DNA of 64,000 nucleotides from NCBI RefSeq assembly GCF_030009775.1, contig NZ_JASCTH010000002.1:1-64000 (forward strand). Reading direction: 5' to 3'. Each line of letters begins with the position of its first letter. Within the stretch, counting starts at the first letter, position 1. Of this stretch, positions 20,257 to 29,317 are shown one piece after another. The notes beneath the pieces are model-generated. The model saw only the letters and a list, made by a program, of their open reading frames with translations. It had not been told where the DNA came from and made no database searches. This DNA comes from Actinoplanes sandaracinus (GTDB lineage: Bacteria; Actinomycetota; Actinomycetes; Mycobacteriales; Micromonosporaceae). The translations under genes and the position numbers were made by a program.

Positions 20257-21101
20257 CAGACCAGCGCCGCCGGATCGACCTCGCCGTCGGCGACCAGCAC
20301 CGCCGGCCCCGCCAGCCACCAGTCGCCGTCGGTGTCGTGAGTCACCACGAGCCGGCCGCCCCGCACGTCCACCGCCACCGAGCCGGCCGCCAGGCCCGCG
20401 TCGCGCAGCGCCACCGCGCCGACCGCCAGCGCACCGGTGCCGCACGACTCGGTCTCGCCCGAGCCGCGCTCGTGCACCCGCATCCGGACGTGCAGGTCCA
20501 GGCCGTCGACGGGCTCGGCGGTCTCGACGAACTCCACGTTCACCCCGGCCGGGAAGAGCGCCGCGTCGTGCAGCGGAGCCCTGGTCAGGTCGAGGGCGGA
20601 CAGCTTGACGCCGTCGTGCAGGCCGCAGACCAGGTGCGGGTTCCCGGTGTCCACCGCGACGCCGGGGACGGTCAGGGCTCCGATGGTGGCGGTGCTGCCC
20701 GCGTACACCCTGGCGGGTGTCATCCGCGCGCTGATCGTGTCGTCGCTGACGACGGTGACCAGCACCCCGGCCCGGGTCGCCACCGGCAGGCCCGCCGGGC
20801 CGGGCGTGGCGAGGCCGTTGCTCAGCAGATAGCGGACGAAGACGCGCAGGCCGTTGCCGCACATCTCGGCCACCGAGCCGTCACTGTTGTGATAATCCAT
20901 GAACCACTCGGCCTCGCCGGCGTAGCCGGCGGCCTCGGGGTGTTTGGCGCTGCGCACCACCCGGATCACGCCGTCGCCGCCGATTCCCCGGCGGCGGTCG
21001 CAGAGCGCCGCGACGAACCCGGGCGTCAGCTCCAGCTCGCCGTCGAGGTCGGGCAGGAGGACGAAGTCATTGCCGGTTCCGTGACCCTTGGTAAAACGCA
21101 C
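20256..21101 (-). CDS. dapF: Diaminopimelate epimerase
   Basis: 281 residues. Converts LL- to meso-diaminopimelate for lysine and peptidoglycan. Both catalytic cysteines are visible: MCGNGLRVFVRYL near residue 82 and ETESCGTGALAVG near residue 225; also GHGTGNDFVLLPD at the N-terminus, the family signature. The GTG at 21101 is preferred because it gives the canonical start VRFTKGHGTGNDF and lies 8 nt after the miaA stop; a TTG at 21119 is also open. Middle gene of miaA-dapF-gdpD. Confidence 0.94.
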   Translation of the reverse strand: MRFTKGHGTGNDFVLLPDLDGELELTPGFVAALCDRRRGIGGDGVIRVVRSAKHPEAAGYAGEAEWFMDYHNSDGSVAEMCGNGLRVFVRYLLSNGLATPGPAGLPVATRAGVLVTVVSDDTISARMTPARVYAGSTATIGALTVPGVAVDTGNPHLVCGLHDGVKLSALDLTRAPLHDAALFPAGVNVEFVETAEPVDGLDLHVRMRVHERGSGETESCGTGALAVGAVALRDAGLAAGSVAVDVRGGRLVVTHDTDGDWWLAGPAVLVADGEVDPAALV

Positions 21102-21108
21102 GGGCCCA

Positions 21109-22014
21109 TCATCCCGCAAGACCCAGAGCGTCCGCCACGAGCTTCGGGTCCGTAGCGTCGAGCCAGGTGATCGAGGGATCGCGGCGGAACCAGGAGCGCT
21201 GGCGGCGGACGAACCGGCGGGTGCCCTGGACCGTGTCGGCCCGGGCCTGCTCCTCGGTGAGCACGCCGTCGATCTGGGCCAGCGCCTGCTGGTAACCGAG
21301 CGCCCGGGAGGCGGTCCGGCCCTCCCGGATGCCGTCCAGCCCGCGGACCTCGTCGATCAGGCCGGCCTCCCACATCAGGTCGACCCGCAGCGCGATCCGC
21401 TCGTCCAGCGCGGCGGTGTCGCGGTCGACGCCGATCTGCACGGACTCGTAGACCGGCCGGGGGTCCGGCAGGCTGGCGGTGAACGGCCGCCCGGTCAGCT
21501 CGATGACCTCCAGTGCGCGGACGATGCGACGGCCGTTGCTCGGCAGGATCTTGGCGGCGGCGGCCGGATCGTGCTCGCCGAGACGGGTGTGCAGGACACC
21601 CGGTCCGACCGCGGCCAGCTCCTCCTCCAGCCGGGCCCGCACCACCGGGTCGGTGCCGGGGAACTCGAAGTCCTCGAGGACCGCCCGGACGTAGAGGCCG
21701 GACCCGCCGACCAGCAGCGGCACCCGGCCCCGGCCGAGGATGTCGTCGATGGCCGCGCGGGCCAGCCGCTGGTATTCCGCGACCGCGGCCGGCTCGGTCA
21801 CGTCCCAGATGTCGAGCAGATGATGGGGTACGCCCTCGCGCTCGGCCGCGGTCAGCTTGGCCGTCCCGATGTCCATGCCGCGGTAGAGCTGCATGGAGTC
21901 GGCGTTGACGACCTCACCGCCGAGCTCGTGGGCGAGAGCGATGCTCAGGGCCGACTTCCCGGCCGCGGTCGGGCCCACGACGGTGACCACTCGCTGACCT
22001 GTCCGGAACGGCAC
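21109..22014 (-). CDS. miaA: tRNA dimethylallyltransferase
   Basis: 301 residues. Transfers a dimethylallyl group to A37 of tRNAs reading UNN codons; the product is later methylthiolated by MiaB, encoded 1.4 kb away. Walker A VVGPTAAGKSALSIALA, DSMQLYRGMDIGTAK, HHLLDIWDV, LLVGGSGLYVRAV, and the C-terminal RTASRALGYQQAL and QRSWFRRD motifs are all present. Start uncertain: the GTG at 22014 gives VPFRTGQRVVTVV; a second GTG nine codons downstream has a better-placed GGACAGG. The open frame far upstream is not coding. Followed by dapF after a 7-nt gap. Confidence 0.93.
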   Translation of the reverse strand: MPFRTGQRVVTVVGPTAAGKSALSIALAHELGGEVVNADSMQLYRGMDIGTAKLTAAEREGVPHHLLDIWDVTEPAAVAEYQRLARAAIDDILGRGRVPLLVGGSGLYVRAVLEDFEFPGTDPVVRARLEEELAAVGPGVLHTRLGEHDPAAAAKILPSNGRRIVRALEVIELTGRPFTASLPDPRPVYESVQIGVDRDTAALDERIALRVDLMWEAGLIDEVRGLDGIREGRTASRALGYQQALAQIDGVLTEEQARADTVQGTRRFVRRQRSWFRRDPSITWLDATDPKLVADALGLAG

Positions 22015-22192
22015 GAACCAACCGTAGGACACCGTTGTGTCACGGTCGTCGGCGGGAGCTTTCCCCTGACCGGGTTGGACCTGTGACAATGCGCGAGAAA
22101 GAATGCCAGTGAGAAGTTGGCATTCAGGCTGCGCTATGGCGGCGGCCACCGGCCCGGACGGCCGGTGACGCCGGGAGGACGAGGATGAGCTC

Positions 22193-23401
22193 ATGAACGA
22201 CTGGACGGCCTTCGGGCGCGTGGATGCCGACGGCACCGTGTACGTGAAGACTGCCGAGGGCGACCGTGTGGTCGGCTCCTGGCAGGCGGGCACCCCAGAG
22301 GAAGGGCTCGCCCACTTCGCCCGGCGATTCGCCGACCTGGTGACCGAGGTCGACCTCGTCGAGGCTCGCCTCAAGTCGGGCGCGGCCGACGCGGCCCACT
22401 CGCAGAGCAGCGTGAAGCGGCTGCGGAGCCAGCTCGACGAGGCCCACGTGGTCGGCGACATCGACGGCCTCGTGGCCCGGCTCGACCGGCTCGCCGCCCT
22501 GGCCGAGGAGAAGGCCGGTGAGGCCCGCGCCGCCCGCGAGGTCGCCCGCACCGAGGCGCTCGCCCGCAAGAACGCCCTGGTCGAGGAAGCGGAGAAGATC
22601 GCTGCCGACGCCACCGGGTGGAAGACGGCCGGCGACCGGCTCAAGGAGATCCTCGACGAGTGGAAGACCATCCGCGGCGTCGACAAGAAGACCGACGGCG
22701 AGCTGTGGAAGCGCTTCGCCGCCGCCCGTGACGGCTTCACCCGCCGCCGCGGCGCCCACTTCGCCACCCTCGACGGTCAACGCAAGCAGGCGCAGACCGC
22801 GAAGGAGGATCTGGTCAAGGAGGCCGAGGCCCTGGCCGAGTCGACCGAGTGGTCGAGCACCGCCAACCGGCTCAAGGACCTGATGACCGAGTGGAAGGCG
22901 GCGCCGCGCGCTGCCAAGGAGGCCGAGCAGCGCCTCTGGGAACGCTTCCGGGCCGCTCAGGACGCGTTCTTCACCCGCCGCAGCGAGGTCTTCTCCGCCC
23001 GCGACGCGGAATACCAGGGCAACCTGGAGAAGAAGCAGGCCATCCTCGCCGAGCTCGAGGCGATCGACGTGGACGCCGACGCCCGCGCCGCGCAGAACAA
23101 GCTCCGCGACGCCCAGGCCGCCTGGCACGAGGCCGGCCGGGTGCCCCGGGAGGCCTCCGCCTCGCTGGACCGCCGCTGGCGGAACGCCGAGGAGCGCATC
23201 CGGGTGGCGATGGACTCGGCGTGGCGCAAGACCACCCCGCAGGACAACCCGCTGCTGCGCCAGATGCGCGAGCAGGTCGCCGAGGCCGAGCAGCGCCTGG
23301 AGCGGGCGAAGGCGGCCGGCGACAACCGCCGGATCAAGGAGGCCGAGCAGGCGCTCGCCTCGAAGAGGCAGTTCCTGGCTCTGGCCGAGCAGGCGAACTG
23401 A
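22193..23401 (+). CDS. DUF349 helical repeat protein
   Basis: 402 residues, ATG after GGGAGGACGAGG. Almost entirely helical and charged. After an N-terminal beta-rich segment (FGRVDADGTVYVKTAEGDRV) it contains three DUF349 repeats with the pattern W......L..I...WK..G-like (ATGWKTAGDRLKEILDEWKT; STEWSSTANRLKDLMTEWKA; a third near AAQNKLRDAQAAWHEAG), each followed by LW.RF..A.D.F..RR. The same gene lies beside miaA/miaB in Mycobacterium (Rv2731). The biochemical role is not established. A perfect hairpin follows the stop. Confidence 0.85.
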   Translation: MNDWTAFGRVDADGTVYVKTAEGDRVVGSWQAGTPEEGLAHFARRFADLVTEVDLVEARLKSGAADAAHSQSSVKRLRSQLDEAHVVGDIDGLVARLDRLAALAEEKAGEARAAREVARTEALARKNALVEEAEKIAADATGWKTAGDRLKEILDEWKTIRGVDKKTDGELWKRFAAARDGFTRRRGAHFATLDGQRKQAQTAKEDLVKEAEALAESTEWSSTANRLKDLMTEWKAAPRAAKEAEQRLWERFRAAQDAFFTRRSEVFSARDAEYQGNLEKKQAILAELEAIDVDADARAAQNKLRDAQAAWHEAGRVPREASASLDRRWRNAEERIRVAMDSAWRKTTPQDNPLLRQMREQVAEAEQRLERAKAAGDNRRIKEAEQALASKRQFLALAEQAN

Positions 23402-23417
23402 TCACGAGTTGAACGAA

Positions 23418-23451
23418 GGAGGGCGTTGGTCCGGCCGGTCCAACGCCCTCC
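23418..23451. terminator. Bidirectional terminator between DUF349 gene and miaB
   Basis: GGAGGGCGTTGG (23418-23429) pairs perfectly with CCAACGCCCTCC (23440-23451), 17 nt after the DUF349 stop and 28 nt past the miaB stop. Confidence 0.75.
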
Positions 23452-23478
23452 GTCGGTCGTCCAGCAGGGCCGGTCGTC

Positions 23479-24966
23479 CTACAGGGCGCACCCTTCGGAT
23501 GCGGGCGGCAGCGGCGCCGGCGCGCCGATGGTGGGCAGGCCCAGCGAGACACCCTTGAGCTTGGGGGTCCGGCCGGCCTCGAAGGCGTCACCCGCACGGG
23601 TCCGGCGGTGACTCAGCGGGTCGCCGTCGGCGTTGAGGTGGTGCGGAGCCGCATAGGTGACCACGGTCTCGATCAGGTCGCCCGGGCGGGGGGTGAGGCC
23701 GCCGGTGGCGAAGTGGACCAGCCGGCCGTCACGGGCCCGGCCGCTCATCCGGCCGGTGTGCTCGTCCTTGCGGCCCTCGCCGACCGCGACCAGAACCTCG
23801 ACCTTCTCGCCGACCAGCTTCTTGTTCTCCGACCAGGTGATGTCCTCGAGCGTGGCGAGCAGCCGCTCGTAACGCTCCTGGACGACCTTCTTGGGGATCT
23901 GATCCGCCATGGTCGCGGCGGGGGTGCCGGGACGGATCGAGTACTGGAAGGTGAAGGCGGTGGAGAACCGGGCCTGGCGGACGACCTCGAGGGTCTGCTC
24001 GAAGTCCTCCTCGGTCTCGCCGGGGAAGCCGACGATGATGTCCGTGGTGATCGCGGCGTCCGGCATGGCGGCCCGGACCTTCTCGATGATGCCCAGGTAT
24101 TTCTCCTGGCGGTAACTGCGGCGCATCGCCTTGAGCACCCGGTCGGAGCCGGACTGCAGCGGCATGTGCAGCGAGTGGCACACGTTCGGCGTCTCGGCCA
24201 TCGCGGCGATCACGTCGTCGGTGAAGTCTTTCGGGTGCGGGCTGGTGAACCGGACCCGCTCCAGGCCCTCCACCTCGCCGGTGGCGCGCAGCAGCTTGCC
24301 GAACGCGAGCCGGTCGCCGAACTCGACGCCGTAGGAGTTCACGTTCTGCCCGAGCAGGGTGACCTCGAGGACGCCCTCGGCCACCAGGGCGCGGACCTCG
24401 GCCAGGATATCGCCGGGGCGGCGGTCCTTCTCCTTGCCGCGCAGCGCCGGGACGATGCAGAAGGTGCAGGTGTTGTTGCAGCCCACCGAGATGGAGACCC
24501 AGCCGGCGTACGTCGACTCGCGCTTGGTCGGCAGCGTGGAGGGGAAGACCTCGAGCGACTCGAGGATCTCGACCTGCGCCTCCTCGTTGTGCCGGGCGCG
24601 TTCCAGCATGGCCGGCAGCGACCCGATGTTGTGGGTGCCGAAGACGACGTCCACCCAGGGCGCCTTCTTGACGATGTCGCCCTTGTCCTTCTGAGCGAGG
24701 CAGCCGCCGACCGCGATCTGCATGCCGGGGTTCTTGAGCTTGGTGGGGCGCAGGTGGCCGAGGTTGCCGTAGAGGCGGTTGTCGGCGTTCTCGCGGACCG
24801 CGCAGGTGTTGAAGACCACGACGTCCGCCGCGTCCGTGCCGGCGGCGCGCACGTAGCCGGCGTCCTCCATCAGCCCGGAGATCCGCTCGCTGTCGTGCAC
24901 GTTCATCTGGCAGCCGTAGGTGCGCACATCATAGGTGCGCGGGGCGCCCTGCGTTTCGGTAGTCAT
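23479..24966 (-). CDS. miaB: tRNA-2-methylthio-N6-dimethylallyladenosine synthase
   Basis: 495 residues. Radical-SAM methylthiotransferase acting on i6A37 made by MiaA. N-terminal MTTase domain with cysteines in [29 protein letters not shown] and AVGGCLAQ (second 4Fe-4S cluster); radical SAM motif [12 protein letters not shown] near residue 160; C-terminal TRAM region from about 385 ([15 protein letters not shown]) that binds tRNA. The final ~40 residues ([15 protein letters not shown]...) are a family-variable tail. ATG at 24966. It is convergent with the DUF349 gene. Confidence 0.95.
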   Translation of the reverse strand: MTTETQGAPRTYDVRTYGCQMNVHDSERISGLMEDAGYVRAAGTDAADVVVFNTCAVRENADNRLYGNLGHLRPTKLKNPGMQIAVGGCLAQKDKGDIVKKAPWVDVVFGTHNIGSLPAMLERARHNEEAQVEILESLEVFPSTLPTKRESTYAGWVSISVGCNNTCTFCIVPALRGKEKDRRPGDILAEVRALVAEGVLEVTLLGQNVNSYGVEFGDRLAFGKLLRATGEVEGLERVRFTSPHPKDFTDDVIAAMAETPNVCHSLHMPLQSGSDRVLKAMRRSYRQEKYLGIIEKVRAAMPDAAITTDIIVGFPGETEEDFEQTLEVVRQARFSTAFTFQYSIRPGTPAATMADQIPKKVVQERYERLLATLEDITWSENKKLVGEKVEVLVAVGEGRKDEHTGRMSGRARDGRLVHFATGGLTPRPGDLIETVVTYAAPHHLNADGDPLSHRRTRAGDAFEAGRTPKLKGVSLGLPTIGAPAPLPPASEGCAL

Positions 24967-24987
24967 GGCAATTGACCAGGCTACCCG

Positions 24988-25461
24988 TTACGCCGCGGCG
25001 GGCCGCTCCGGTGTCGGGTCGGGTTTCCACCGCGAACGGTCACAGCCGGCCGACGAGGCACAGGCGGGGTCGCCTCCGGTGCACGGCCGGGCGTGCCGCC
25101 GCTCCGGGCCGTCGTCGGTCTCGCGCTCCTCGACGTGCACGGCCCGCAAGCTGCCGTCGGGTTCGGCTAGCACGTACCGCGTCGGATTGAGGGTGTCGTC
25201 GGGAAGCAGGACCGCGGCGCGGAGCCGGACCGCGACGGCGCTCGCGATGGTCTCCTCGGCGACGCCGTCCGGCGTCATGTAAATGTCGATCACGGTGGGG
25301 AAGTCCCCGCCGACGTGGTAGACGTCGCAGAGCAGATCAGCGCCGGGGACCAGACCGTGCACCGGCCGCCCCAGAGCGCCGGCCAGAGCGCCCATCACTC
25401 GACCGGGATCGATCCGTTCGGCGATGCACCAGTTCCACGGGCCGCCCGCCATAAACTCCAT
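24988..25461 (-). CDS. Unrecognised cytoplasmic protein upstream of miaB
   Basis: 157 residues by the ATG at 25461 (ATG at 25452 is an alternative, with GGAG just before it). I do not recognise a family. The N-terminal ~110 residues look folded (WNWCIAERIDPGRVMGALAG, LLCDVYHVGGDFPTVIDIYM, ASAVAVRLRAAVLLPDD). The C-terminal ~45 residues are polar and include three cysteines (ARPCTGGDPACASSAGCDR), perhaps a metal site or disordered tail. Its stop lies 21 nt before the miaB start on the same strand, so co-transcription with miaB is likely. Codon use is normal for the window. Confidence 0.6.
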   Translation of the reverse strand: MEFMAGGPWNWCIAERIDPGRVMGALAGALGRPVHGLVPGADLLCDVYHVGGDFPTVIDIYMTPDGVAEETIASAVAVRLRAAVLLPDDTLNPTRYVLAEPDGSLRAVHVEERETDDGPERRHARPCTGGDPACASSAGCDRSRWKPDPTPERPAAA

Positions 25462-25590
25462 GGTCCTGACCCCTTTCCCAGCCCATCAGCTGTGTTACCG
25501 CTCCGTGACCATTCTCGACACAATCCGATACTGAGCGCCCCATAGGGTGTGTCCATTCGAGTGAACCGACAACGAGCGGATGGACCAGGA

Positions 25591-26334
25591 GTGACAGGCG
25601 AAGCTCTCATCGTCCTTGAGAACGTCAACAAGTGGTTCGGCCCCTTGCACGTGCTACAGGACGTCGATCTGTCTGTCGCGCGTGGCGAGGTGGTGGTCGT
25701 TATCGGACCCTCTGGGTCCGGGAAGTCCACGCTGTGCCGTGCCATCAACCGGCTGGAGCCGATCAACTCCGGCACGATCATCTTCGACGGGCAACCGCTG
25801 CCGGCGGAGGGCCGTGCCCTTGCCCGGCTGCGCAGCGAAGTCGGTATGGTCTTCCAGTCCTTCAACCTCTTTGCGCACAAGACGATCTTGCAGAACGTCA
25901 TGCTGGGCCCGATCAAGGTGCGTAAGGAGAAGGCCGCGGTGGTCCGCGACCGGGCCATGAGCCTGCTGGAGCGGGTCGGCATCGCCAACCAGGCCGACAA
26001 GTACCCGGCTCAGCTCTCCGGCGGCCAGCAGCAGCGTGTCGCGATCGCGCGGGCGCTCGCCATGCAGCCCAAGGCGCTGCTCTTCGACGAGCCGACCAGC
26101 GCGCTGGACCCGGAGATGGTCGGCGAGGTTCTGGACGTGATGACCTCGCTGGCGAAAGAGGGCATGACCATGGTGGTCGTCACGCACGAGATGGGCTTCG
26201 CCCGGCACGCGGCGGACCGTGTCGTGTTCATGGCCGACGGCCAGCTCGTCGAGCAGGCCGCGCCGGAGGAGTTCTTCGCGAACCCGCGCAGCGACCGGGC
26301 CAAGGACTTCCTTTCCAAAATCCTCACGCACTGA
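25591..26334 (+). CDS. gluA: Glutamate-type polar amino acid ABC transporter, ATPase
   Basis: 247 residues from the GTG at 25591; in-frame GTGs at 25549 and 25561 are possible but add non-conserved residues. Complete ABC ATPase: Walker [20 protein letters not shown]-loop [14 protein letters not shown], signature [17 protein letters not shown], Walker [16 protein letters not shown]-loop [13 protein letters not shown]. The FQSFNLF and THEMGFAR variants are characteristic of the polar amino acid (GlnQ/GluA) subfamily. First gene of gluABCD, the glutamate uptake operon order known from Corynebacterium. A hairpin separates it from gluB. Confidence 0.93.
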   Translation: MTGEALIVLENVNKWFGPLHVLQDVDLSVARGEVVVVIGPSGSGKSTLCRAINRLEPINSGTIIFDGQPLPAEGRALARLRSEVGMVFQSFNLFAHKTILQNVMLGPIKVRKEKAAVVRDRAMSLLERVGIANQADKYPAQLSGGQQQRVAIARALAMQPKALLFDEPTSALDPEMVGEVLDVMTSLAKEGMTMVVVTHEMGFARHAADRVVFMADGQLVEQAAPEEFFANPRSDRAKDFLSKILTH

Positions 26335-26341
26335 TGCGCCC

Positions 26342-26370
26342 TCAGGGCTGCCGCGCGACGGCAGCCCTGA
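26342..26370 (+). terminator. Intercistronic hairpin between gluA and gluB
   Basis: TCAGGGCTGCCG (26342-26353) and CGGCAGCCCTGA (26359-26370) pair perfectly with a 5-nt loop, 7 nt after the gluA stop. There is no T-run and the gluB ribosome site follows at once, so it may act as a partial terminator or an mRNA-stabilising end that raises gluB expression relative to gluA. Confidence 0.6.
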
Positions 26371-26389
26371 TCGAAAAGGAGATGAAGAC

Positions 26390-27268
26390 ATGCGTTTCAC
26401 TCGTGTAGCAGCCCTGGCCACCGCCACGGCTCTGACTTTCGGAATGACCGCCTGCGGCGGCAAGGACGCCGAATCGGGCGCCACCGGCACCACCAAGACG
26501 TTCGCCGCGGGCAGCACCATGGAGCGGCTCAACAAGGCTCAGGCGATCAAGGTCGGCACCAAGTTCGACCAGCCGGGCTTCGGCCTCAAGGGCCTCTCCG
26601 GCAAGCCTGAGGGCTTCGACGTCGAGGTCGCGAAGATCATCGTCAAGGAGCTCGGGATCCCGGCGGACAAGATCACGTTCGTCGAGACGCCCTCGAAGAT
26701 CCGCGAAGACGCCATCGTCAACAACAACGTCGACTTCGTGGTGGCCACCTACACGATCAACGACAAGCGCAAGGAGCGCATCGCGTTCGCCGGGCCGTAC
26801 TACGAGGCCGGCCAGAACATCCTGGTCAAGGCGGCGGACACCGCGATCACCGGCCCGGACGCGTTCAAGGCCGGCGACAAGAAGGTCTGCTCGGTCACCG
26901 GCTCCACGCCGGCCGAGAAGATCAAGGAATCGGTCAAGGACGTCGCGACCCAGGTCGTGCTCTTCGACACCTACGACAAGTGCGTCGCCGCTCTCGACGG
27001 TGGCCAGGTGGACGCGGTCACGACCGACAACGTCATCCTCCTCGGCTACATCGCCAAGAACGCGGGCAAGTACAAGCTGGCCGGCCCCAACTTCACCAAG
27101 GAGCCGTACGGCATCGGCGTGAAGCTGGAGGACAAGGCCTTCCGGACCTTCATCAACGACACGCTCGAGAAGGCGTACGCCGACGGTAGCTGGAAGAAGG
27201 CCTGGGACGGCACCGCCGGCAAGTTCGGCGCCGAGCTCGGCGCTGCCCCGACCGTCAACCGTTACTGA
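26390..27268 (+). CDS. gluB: Glutamate-type ABC transporter substrate-binding lipoprotein
   Basis: 292 residues, ATG after AAAGGAGATG. Lipoprotein signal peptide with lipobox FGMTACGG (Cys near residue 20). The mature part is a family-3 solute-binding protein (SBP_bac_3): KVGTKFDQPGFGLKG, GFDVEVAKIIVKELGI, DFVVATYTINDKRKERIAFAG (the conserved R-I-x-F-A/S-x-P-Y segment), and LDGGQVDAVTTDNVIL. It captures the amino acid outside the membrane and delivers it to GluC/GluD. Glutamate is inferred from operon similarity; aspartate or glutamine cannot be excluded. Confidence 0.92.
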   Translation: MRFTRVAALATATALTFGMTACGGKDAESGATGTTKTFAAGSTMERLNKAQAIKVGTKFDQPGFGLKGLSGKPEGFDVEVAKIIVKELGIPADKITFVETPSKIREDAIVNNNVDFVVATYTINDKRKERIAFAGPYYEAGQNILVKAADTAITGPDAFKAGDKKVCSVTGSTPAEKIKESVKDVATQVVLFDTYDKCVAALDGGQVDAVTTDNVILLGYIAKNAGKYKLAGPNFTKEPYGIGVKLEDKAFRTFINDTLEKAYADGSWKKAWDGTAGKFGAELGAAPTVNRY

Positions 27269-27297
27269 TCATCAGCTGATCCGGGGAGCTTCCACCC

Positions 27298-28008
27298 GTG
27301 AGTGTGTTAGTAGACAAGTTCGACGTCTTCGCGGGCGGTTTCTGGCTCACCCTCCAGATCTGCGTGCTCGCCGCGATCGGCGCCCTGATCCTGGGCGCCG
27401 TCGTGGCGGTGCTCCGCATCTCCCCGGTGCCGCCCCTGCGAGCGCTCGGCACCGCCTACGTCACGATCTTCCGCAACATGCCGCTGACCGTGGTCATGTT
27501 CTTCGCCGCGTTCGCGTTGCCGGCGCTCGGCTCCAACGCCGATTTCCTGCGCATCCCGGTGCTCGACGTGGTCTTCACGCGACTCAGCACCGACCTGCCG
27601 TACTTCCGTTTCGCCCTGATCGCGCTGGTCCTCTACACCGCCGCGTTCGTCTGCGAGGCGCTGCGGTCCGGCGTGAACGCGGTCTCGCCCGGTCAGGCCG
27701 AGGCGGCCCGCTCGCTCGGCCTCACCTTCGGGCAGAACCTGCGGTACGTGGTGCTGCCGCAGTCGTGGAAAGCCTCGATCGTCCCGCTCGGTTCGGTGAT
27801 CATCGCGATGATCAAGAACTCGGCGCTGATCGGCTTCTTCGGTGTCGTGGGCGACCTCTCCGCGACCGCCGACCAGCTCACCGGCGCCGAGGGCTATGCC
27901 TTCATCCCCGTCGCCATCGGCATCTCGATCGGATACCTGATCATGACCGTTCCCCTCGGGGCCCTTCTCGACCGGATCGAGCAGCGACAGGCGGTGGCGG
28001 CCCGATGA
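27298..28008 (+). CDS. gluC: Amino acid ABC transporter permease GluC
   Basis: 236 residues, GTG start. Several membrane segments, starting with FWLTLQICVLAAIGALILGAVVAV, and the EAA loop EAARSLGLTFGQNLRYVVLPQ that contacts the ATPase. The HisM/GlnP-type start (GFWLTLQI) marks the polar amino acid permease family. Ends overlapping the gluD start by 4 nt (ATGA), so the two permease subunits are made together. Confidence 0.92.
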   Translation: MSVLVDKFDVFAGGFWLTLQICVLAAIGALILGAVVAVLRISPVPPLRALGTAYVTIFRNMPLTVVMFFAAFALPALGSNADFLRIPVLDVVFTRLSTDLPYFRFALIALVLYTAAFVCEALRSGVNAVSPGQAEAARSLGLTFGQNLRYVVLPQSWKASIVPLGSVIIAMIKNSALIGFFGVVGDLSATADQLTGAEGYAFIPVAIGISIGYLIMTVPLGALLDRIEQRQAVAAR

Positions 28009-28967
28009 GCCAGCAGTCCGTCCTCTACGACGTCCCGGGCCCACGTCAGCGGCGTCTCACCCTGATCCTCAGCGTCGTCGCCGGCCTGCTGGTCGCCGCC
28101 GGCGCGTACTACCTGATCTACCTGCCGCTGGACGAGAAGGGCCAGTTCTCGCTGGAGCTGTGGGGCCCGCTGATCGACCCCTCCAACGAGAACTTCGTCC
28201 TGGTCTGGCAGCGGATCTGGGTCGGCGTCCAGAACACCCTGATCGCAGCCGTCCTGGCGATCGTCTGCTCGCTGGTCATCGGCACTCTGCTGTCCATCCT
28301 CCGGATCCAGCTCAAGAGCCTCACCACGCGGCGGTTCGCCGACTCCACCGCCCCCGTGGCGTACTTTCTGCGCGGGCTCAGCCTCGGGCTCTCCGCGCTC
28401 ACCCGCGTCTGCGTCGAGGTGTTCCGCGGCCTGCCGGTGGTCATCACGATCTTCTTCGTGGCCCGGGGCTTCCCCGAGTTCGGCATCACCTTCGATACGC
28501 TGTGGTATCTGGTGATCGGCCTGACCGTCTACAACGGGGTGGTCATCGCCGAAATCCTCCGCTCCGGCATGGAAGGCCTGCCGCCCGGCCAGCGTGAAGC
28601 GGCTCTCGCCATCGGCCTCTCCCCGCTGCAGACGACCGGGCTGATCCTGCTGCCGCAGGCTTTCCGGATCATGCTTCCGGCGCTGATCAGCCAGCTCGTC
28701 GTGGTCCTCAAGGACACCTCGCTCGGCTTCATCATCAGTTTCGAGGAAACCCTCAACATCGGTAAGCAGATCATCCTCGCCCTGAGCAACCCGATCCAGG
28801 TCTACGTGGTGATCGGCTTGCTGTTCATCCTGGCGAACTACTCGCTGTCGAAACTCGCCCAGTACGTCCAGCGCCGCCTCGCCCGGGGCCGCAAGACCGC
28901 CGGACTGCCGCCGCAGAACCCCCCTCCCGCAGCCGTGACCGCACAAGCGGAAGCTTCTGTGGTTTAG
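28005..28967 (+). CDS. gluD: Amino acid ABC transporter permease GluD
   Basis: 320 residues. Membrane segment near the N-terminus (LTLILSVVAGLLVAAGAYYL), then the permease core (WVGVQNTLIAAVLAIVCSLV, VEVFRGLPVVITIFFVARGF) and an EAA loop (REAALAIGLSPLQTTGLILLPQ). The VFRGLPV.. motif is typical of the GltK/GluD family. Longer than gluC because of an extra extracytoplasmic N-terminal segment and a Pro/Ala-rich tail. Last gene of gluABCD; a large inverted repeat follows at 29028. Confidence 0.92.
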   Translation: MSQQSVLYDVPGPRQRRLTLILSVVAGLLVAAGAYYLIYLPLDEKGQFSLELWGPLIDPSNENFVLVWQRIWVGVQNTLIAAVLAIVCSLVIGTLLSILRIQLKSLTTRRFADSTAPVAYFLRGLSLGLSALTRVCVEVFRGLPVVITIFFVARGFPEFGITFDTLWYLVIGLTVYNGVVIAEILRSGMEGLPPGQREAALAIGLSPLQTTGLILLPQAFRIMLPALISQLVVVLKDTSLGFIISFEETLNIGKQIILALSNPIQVYVVIGLLFILANYSLSKLAQYVQRRLARGRKTAGLPPQNPPPAAVTAQAEASVV

Positions 28968-29317
28968 GGCCCTTTCGTAGCTGCCGAGCAGCTCAGAGCA
29001 CCAACGAGCGCCTGCCTCGTAGGCAACAGCAGCCACCGCCGCATTCCCGGGCCCACGCACTTTCGGGACGTGGCGGTGGCTGCTTGCTGTCGCGATTGCC
29101 GGCCCGGGTGTCCCACGCGCGCTGCCGACAGCCGGTGCGCCAGTCCGGCCGTACAATGCACCACTTCGGTAGGCGTGGCCCGCTCGCTGAGCGCGAGCCC
29201 GCGGGGCGTCCGGAGCCTCCGTCAGGGCCACACCGGCACACCGTGACAGCATCTTGCCCGCTACCACTCCCCCGGCGCGAACCTGACCCCTCAGACCTCC
29301 AGCGCCGCACCAGCGAA
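28968..29317. other. Convergent gap after gluD with large hairpin (no gene)
   Basis: 350 nt between gluD (+) and rny (-). Holds the long-loop inverted repeat at 29028-29084. The rest (about 29090-29317) is GC-rich with no convincing coding frame or RNA-gene signature. Confidence 0.55.
29028..29084. terminator. Inverted repeat downstream of gluD
   Basis: AGCAGCCACCGCC (29028-29040) and GGCGGTGGCTGCT (29072-29084) are exact reverse complements. The 31-nt loop has a further TCCCG/CGGGA pairing, giving an extended hairpin 60 nt after the gluD stop. Confidence 0.6.

Noticed and set aside
23608..24975. 455-residue plus-strand frame opposite miaB, and similar long frames opposite most genes
   Set aside because: Antisense shadow produced by high GC; residue composition (Arg, Gly, His, Asp blocks) without motifs, while the minus strand encodes a complete MiaB.
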